From: an uncultured bacterium
Lineage (GTDB): Bacteria > Cyanobacteriota > Vampirovibrionia > Gastranaerophilales > Gastranaerophilaceae
Assembly: GCA_902788345.1 (NCBI GenBank)
Contig: CADAJP010000006.1
Span: 1 to 64,000, forward strand
Reading direction: 5' to 3'
DNA: 64,000 nucleotides
Below the pieces are notes generated by a model. That model made no database searches and was not told the origin of the DNA. It saw nothing but the letters and a program-made list of their open reading frames with translations. Shown here one piece after another: positions 62,052 to 64,000 of this stretch; the stretch's first letter is position 1, and each line of letters opens with the position of its first letter. The translations under genes were made by a program, and so were the position numbers.

Positions 62052-63089
62052 CTAGCTATTTTTTCTTATAATCGGTTCTGCAAAATCAAAATTTTGTCTT
62101 CTTAGTGAATCCAGTACATCTTTTCTGTAGTTGTGCATGTAGCGAGGAGAACCGTTGTACCATTGAACTGCTGAACCTATAAGCTGTTTATTTGTAGCTT
62201 CGGAAAAGTTATACTTTGAATCCTTGAGGTTGTCTATAACATCAGGAAGTTTTTTACCACTGGATCTTGATATTGCGTTTGCATATTGCATTTTTAAAAG
62301 TAATGCTCCGACTTTAATACTTAACTCGTCATCTTTGGCACAAGCTCTTAATAATTCATTATAAGAGCCGTATTTCAATGCAGGTTCTCCTTTTTCATTT
62401 TTTATAAGGTTACCCTTTGCATCTTTCTTAAAAAGAATGTCTTCAGTTAATTTAGAGTCTAGTTCATGATATATATCAAATCTGCCTTGTTTCCCCGGGA
62501 AAAAGTCTTTTACAGCTATTGTTGTTTGCTGCATTGCACCTTTGCCGTTTACTCCGGTAACATTTTTCTTGAAGGCTGTTTCTCTTGAAATAATAGATGT
62601 TAAAATATTTGCTGAAATGTTATATTTATTGGCAACATTATTTATTTTTTCTGTCCAATAAGCAATATCTATATTTTTCAAACCTCTTTTATCTATTTCA
62701 GTTCTGATTAAATCTTCTGTTTTTTGTGTATTTGTGTTTGCAACATTTGTTTCAGGCTTTGTTTCAATAACAGGAGCAGCAGGTTTCTTTTTTCCGATAA
62801 CTGTGACTTCCTGAAGTTGTGTATTTGATTCTTTTAATTTTTTTATTTGTTCAACTTCTTTTGCATGAGCCGCTTCTCTTGCCGCTTTTTGTCCGGCATC
62901 AGGTTTTACTGCTGTTTCATCATGCTCAACTTTCAGCCCTTTTTCTGTAGGGATTATGAGTTTTTCTCCGGCAATAATTTTGTGGATATTTTTAATGTTA
63001 TTGGCTTCCTGTAATGCCTTTACCGTTGTTCCATATTCTTTCGCAATCTTGGTAAGATTGTCACCTTTTTTAATTACATAATCACTCAT
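62052..63089 (-). CDS. LysM and lytic-transglycosylase-like protein without signal peptide
   Basis: 345 residues. The N-terminus begins directly with a LysM domain (YVIKKGDNLTKIAKEYGTTVKALQEANNIKN, to about residue 50). A charged linker (about 60-120) follows, then an SLT/lysozyme-like domain with a candidate catalytic Glu in SIISRETAFKKNVTGVNGKGAMQQT. The LysM start leaves no room for a Sec signal. It is next to flhA; flagellar muramidases such as FlgJ are exported by the flagellar apparatus without Sec signals, so a similar route is conceivable (inference). Confidence 0.8.
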   Translation of the reverse strand: MSDYVIKKGDNLTKIAKEYGTTVKALQEANNIKNIHKIIAGEKLIIPTEKGLKVEHDETAVKPDAGQKAAREAAHAKEVEQIKKLKESNTQLQEVTVIGKKKPAAPVIETKPETNVANTNTQKTEDLIRTEIDKRGLKNIDIAYWTEKINNVANKYNISANILTSIISRETAFKKNVTGVNGKGAMQQTTIAVKDFFPGKQGRFDIYHELDSKLTEDILFKKDAKGNLIKNEKGEPALKYGSYNELLRACAKDDELSIKVGALLLKMQYANAISRSSGKKLPDVIDNLKDSKYNFSEATNKQLIGSAVQWYNGSPRYMHNYRKDVLDSLRRQNFDFAEPIIRKNS

Positions 63090-63177
63090 ACCTATATACC
63101 TGCTTTCTATCGTACACTAATCAAGTATATCGACAGGTTTGGTAAAAACTTTAATGGATTAATACAAAACTTTACAT

Positions 63178-64000
63178 TTACTGAACATAAGCATCGCCGA
63201 TAGTATCAATTGCTTCAACTTTAATATCAGTGATAAGTTCTGAATATGAGATAACAACAATAGTCGGAATGTGACGTTCTAACAATTGATAAAGAGGTAA
63301 TCTGATTCTTGGAGAACACAATACAACAGGCTGACGGCCGCAAGTTTGATGAGCTCTCATTAATGTGGTTGCCGTAGTTTCAATTAATTCTTGTACCTGA
63401 ACAGGATTTAGTAAAAACATGGTGCCAAGTTCTGTTCTCTGGCAGCTGTCATCAAGTATTTTTTCCCATTCAGGTGAAAGTGTCAGGGCATATAGAACCT
63501 TATCCTCCTGAACATTAGATAAGCATATTTGTCTGCCTAAAGCCGCACGCAATCGTTCTGATAAAATATCAGGTTCTTTAGAAAATCTTGCATAATCGCA
63601 TAATCTTTCAAATACAAAGATAATATCCTTTATAGATACTTTTTCTCTTATAAGGTTAACAAAAATCTTACGCAGGTCGCTTGTTGAAATGATTGTCGGA
63701 ACAAGGTCATTAACAAGTGTAGGATCTTGTGAACGTACAAGTTCCATAAGTTTAAGAACATCTGTTTTAGTCATAACATCATCAACATGTTTTCTTACAC
63801 ATTCTTGCAGATGTGTAACAATAACGTCAGTTGCATCAACTGCGGTAACAAGACGAGCTGATTTCGCATCATCAGAATTTATCCAGTATGCCTGTGTTTG
63901 ATATGTAGGGTCTATACCGATAATTGCATCATCAGGAACTTCTTTTTTCATTGAATCCCATTGGTCTGCAATTACCATGTATTTCCCAGGATAAACATAA
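63178..64000 (-). CDS. flhA: Flagellar export protein FlhA, C-terminal part
   Basis: The frame continues past the right edge of the window (reading YVYPGKYMVIADQW inward), so the N-terminal membrane part is missing. The ATG at 63978 is internal. The visible 274 residues match the FlhA cytoplasmic domain: DPTLVNDLVPTIISTSDLRKIFVNLIREKVSIKD in outline and RLRAALGRQICL. FlhA is the main gate of the flagellar type III export machine and docks chaperone-substrate pairs. It indicates a motile or flagellated lineage; the virulence-type homologue (LcrD) is less likely. Confidence 0.93.
   Translation of the reverse strand, partial: YVYPGKYMVIADQWDSMKKEVPDDAIIGIDPTYQTQAYWINSDDAKSARLVTAVDATDVIVTHLQECVRKHVDDVMTKTDVLKLMELVRSQDPTLVNDLVPTIISTSDLRKIFVNLIREKVSIKDIIFVFERLCDYARFSKEPDILSERLRAALGRQICLSNVQEDKVLYALTLSPEWEKILDDSCQRTELGTMFLLNPVQVQELIETTATTLMRAHQTCGRQPVVLCSPRIRLPLYQLLERHIPTIVVISYSELITDIKVEAIDTIGDAYVQ

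Overview
The window is chromosomal DNA from a low-GC, Gram-negative-type anaerobe. It encodes lipid A genes (lpxC, lpxD, with fabZ), a secretin, an outer-membrane efflux channel, type IV pilus genes, a flagellar export gene (flhA), and a fermentation set (adhE, pyruvate formate-lyase and its activase). lysA directly followed by cdaA is, as I recall, a cyanobacterial gene order. Together with the pilus, lipid A and fermentation genes and many lineage-type proteins of unknown function, this points to the non-photosynthetic cyanobacterial relatives, Candidatus Gastranaerophilales (Melainabacteria/Vampirovibrionia). The assignment is an inference; no rRNA gene is present to confirm it.

Layout. 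1-3.4 kb is accessory: the 5' part of a type I restriction hsdR gene, a two-ORF MuA-like transposase that appears to lack its catalytic triad, an array of TCTCAAAC-type repeats and a tRNA-Asn. 3.6-7.2 kb is a cytidylyltransferase, epimerase and ABC exporter operon, probably for surface glycans. 7.3-9.9 kb is a compact partner-switching module: an STAS antagonist plus a receptor, PP2C phosphatase and kinase fusion. 9.9-12.2 kb holds a metal transporter, an HPP-like membrane protein and a small HTH protein. 12.2-15.6 kb is a serine operon in which a class V aminotransferase takes the place of serC. 15.8-21.7 kb carries lineage-type unknowns and a rearranged tRNA-Leu locus with 181-bp tandem repeats.

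21.8-30.3 kb carries lysA-cdaA and the type IV pilus core (PilP-like, secretin, PilB, PilC). 30.3-34.4 kb has aroK-aroB-hxlR and two TPR genes. adhE follows, with a candidate Rex box. 37.3-48.1 kb is mostly on the minus strand: rimP-nusA, ffh, gcvH-gcvPA, a GGGtGRT protein with its NifU-like partner, and lpxD-lpxC-fabZ. Two prepilin genes on the plus strand lie between the last two groups. 48.2-50.8 kb is a large GT-B glycosyltransferase with a C-terminal membrane anchor.

51.1-55.6 kb is a divergent TolC / MarR-EmrA-EmrB efflux locus. 55.8-58.9 kb is the most striking region: pyruvate formate-lyase is encoded as two polypeptides, a 703-residue body with the Cys-Cys site and a separate 78-residue subunit carrying the glycyl-radical loop, followed at once by the activase. 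The window ends with a thioesterase, a pseudouridine synthase, coaE, two cell-wall hydrolase-type proteins and the 3' part of flhA.

Strongest leads: the split pyruvate formate-lyase, the tRNA-Leu repeat locus, the transposase-like ORFs with their repeat array, the GGGtGRT/NifU-like pair and the anchored glycosyltransferase. Family assignments come from recalled motifs; no database search was run.
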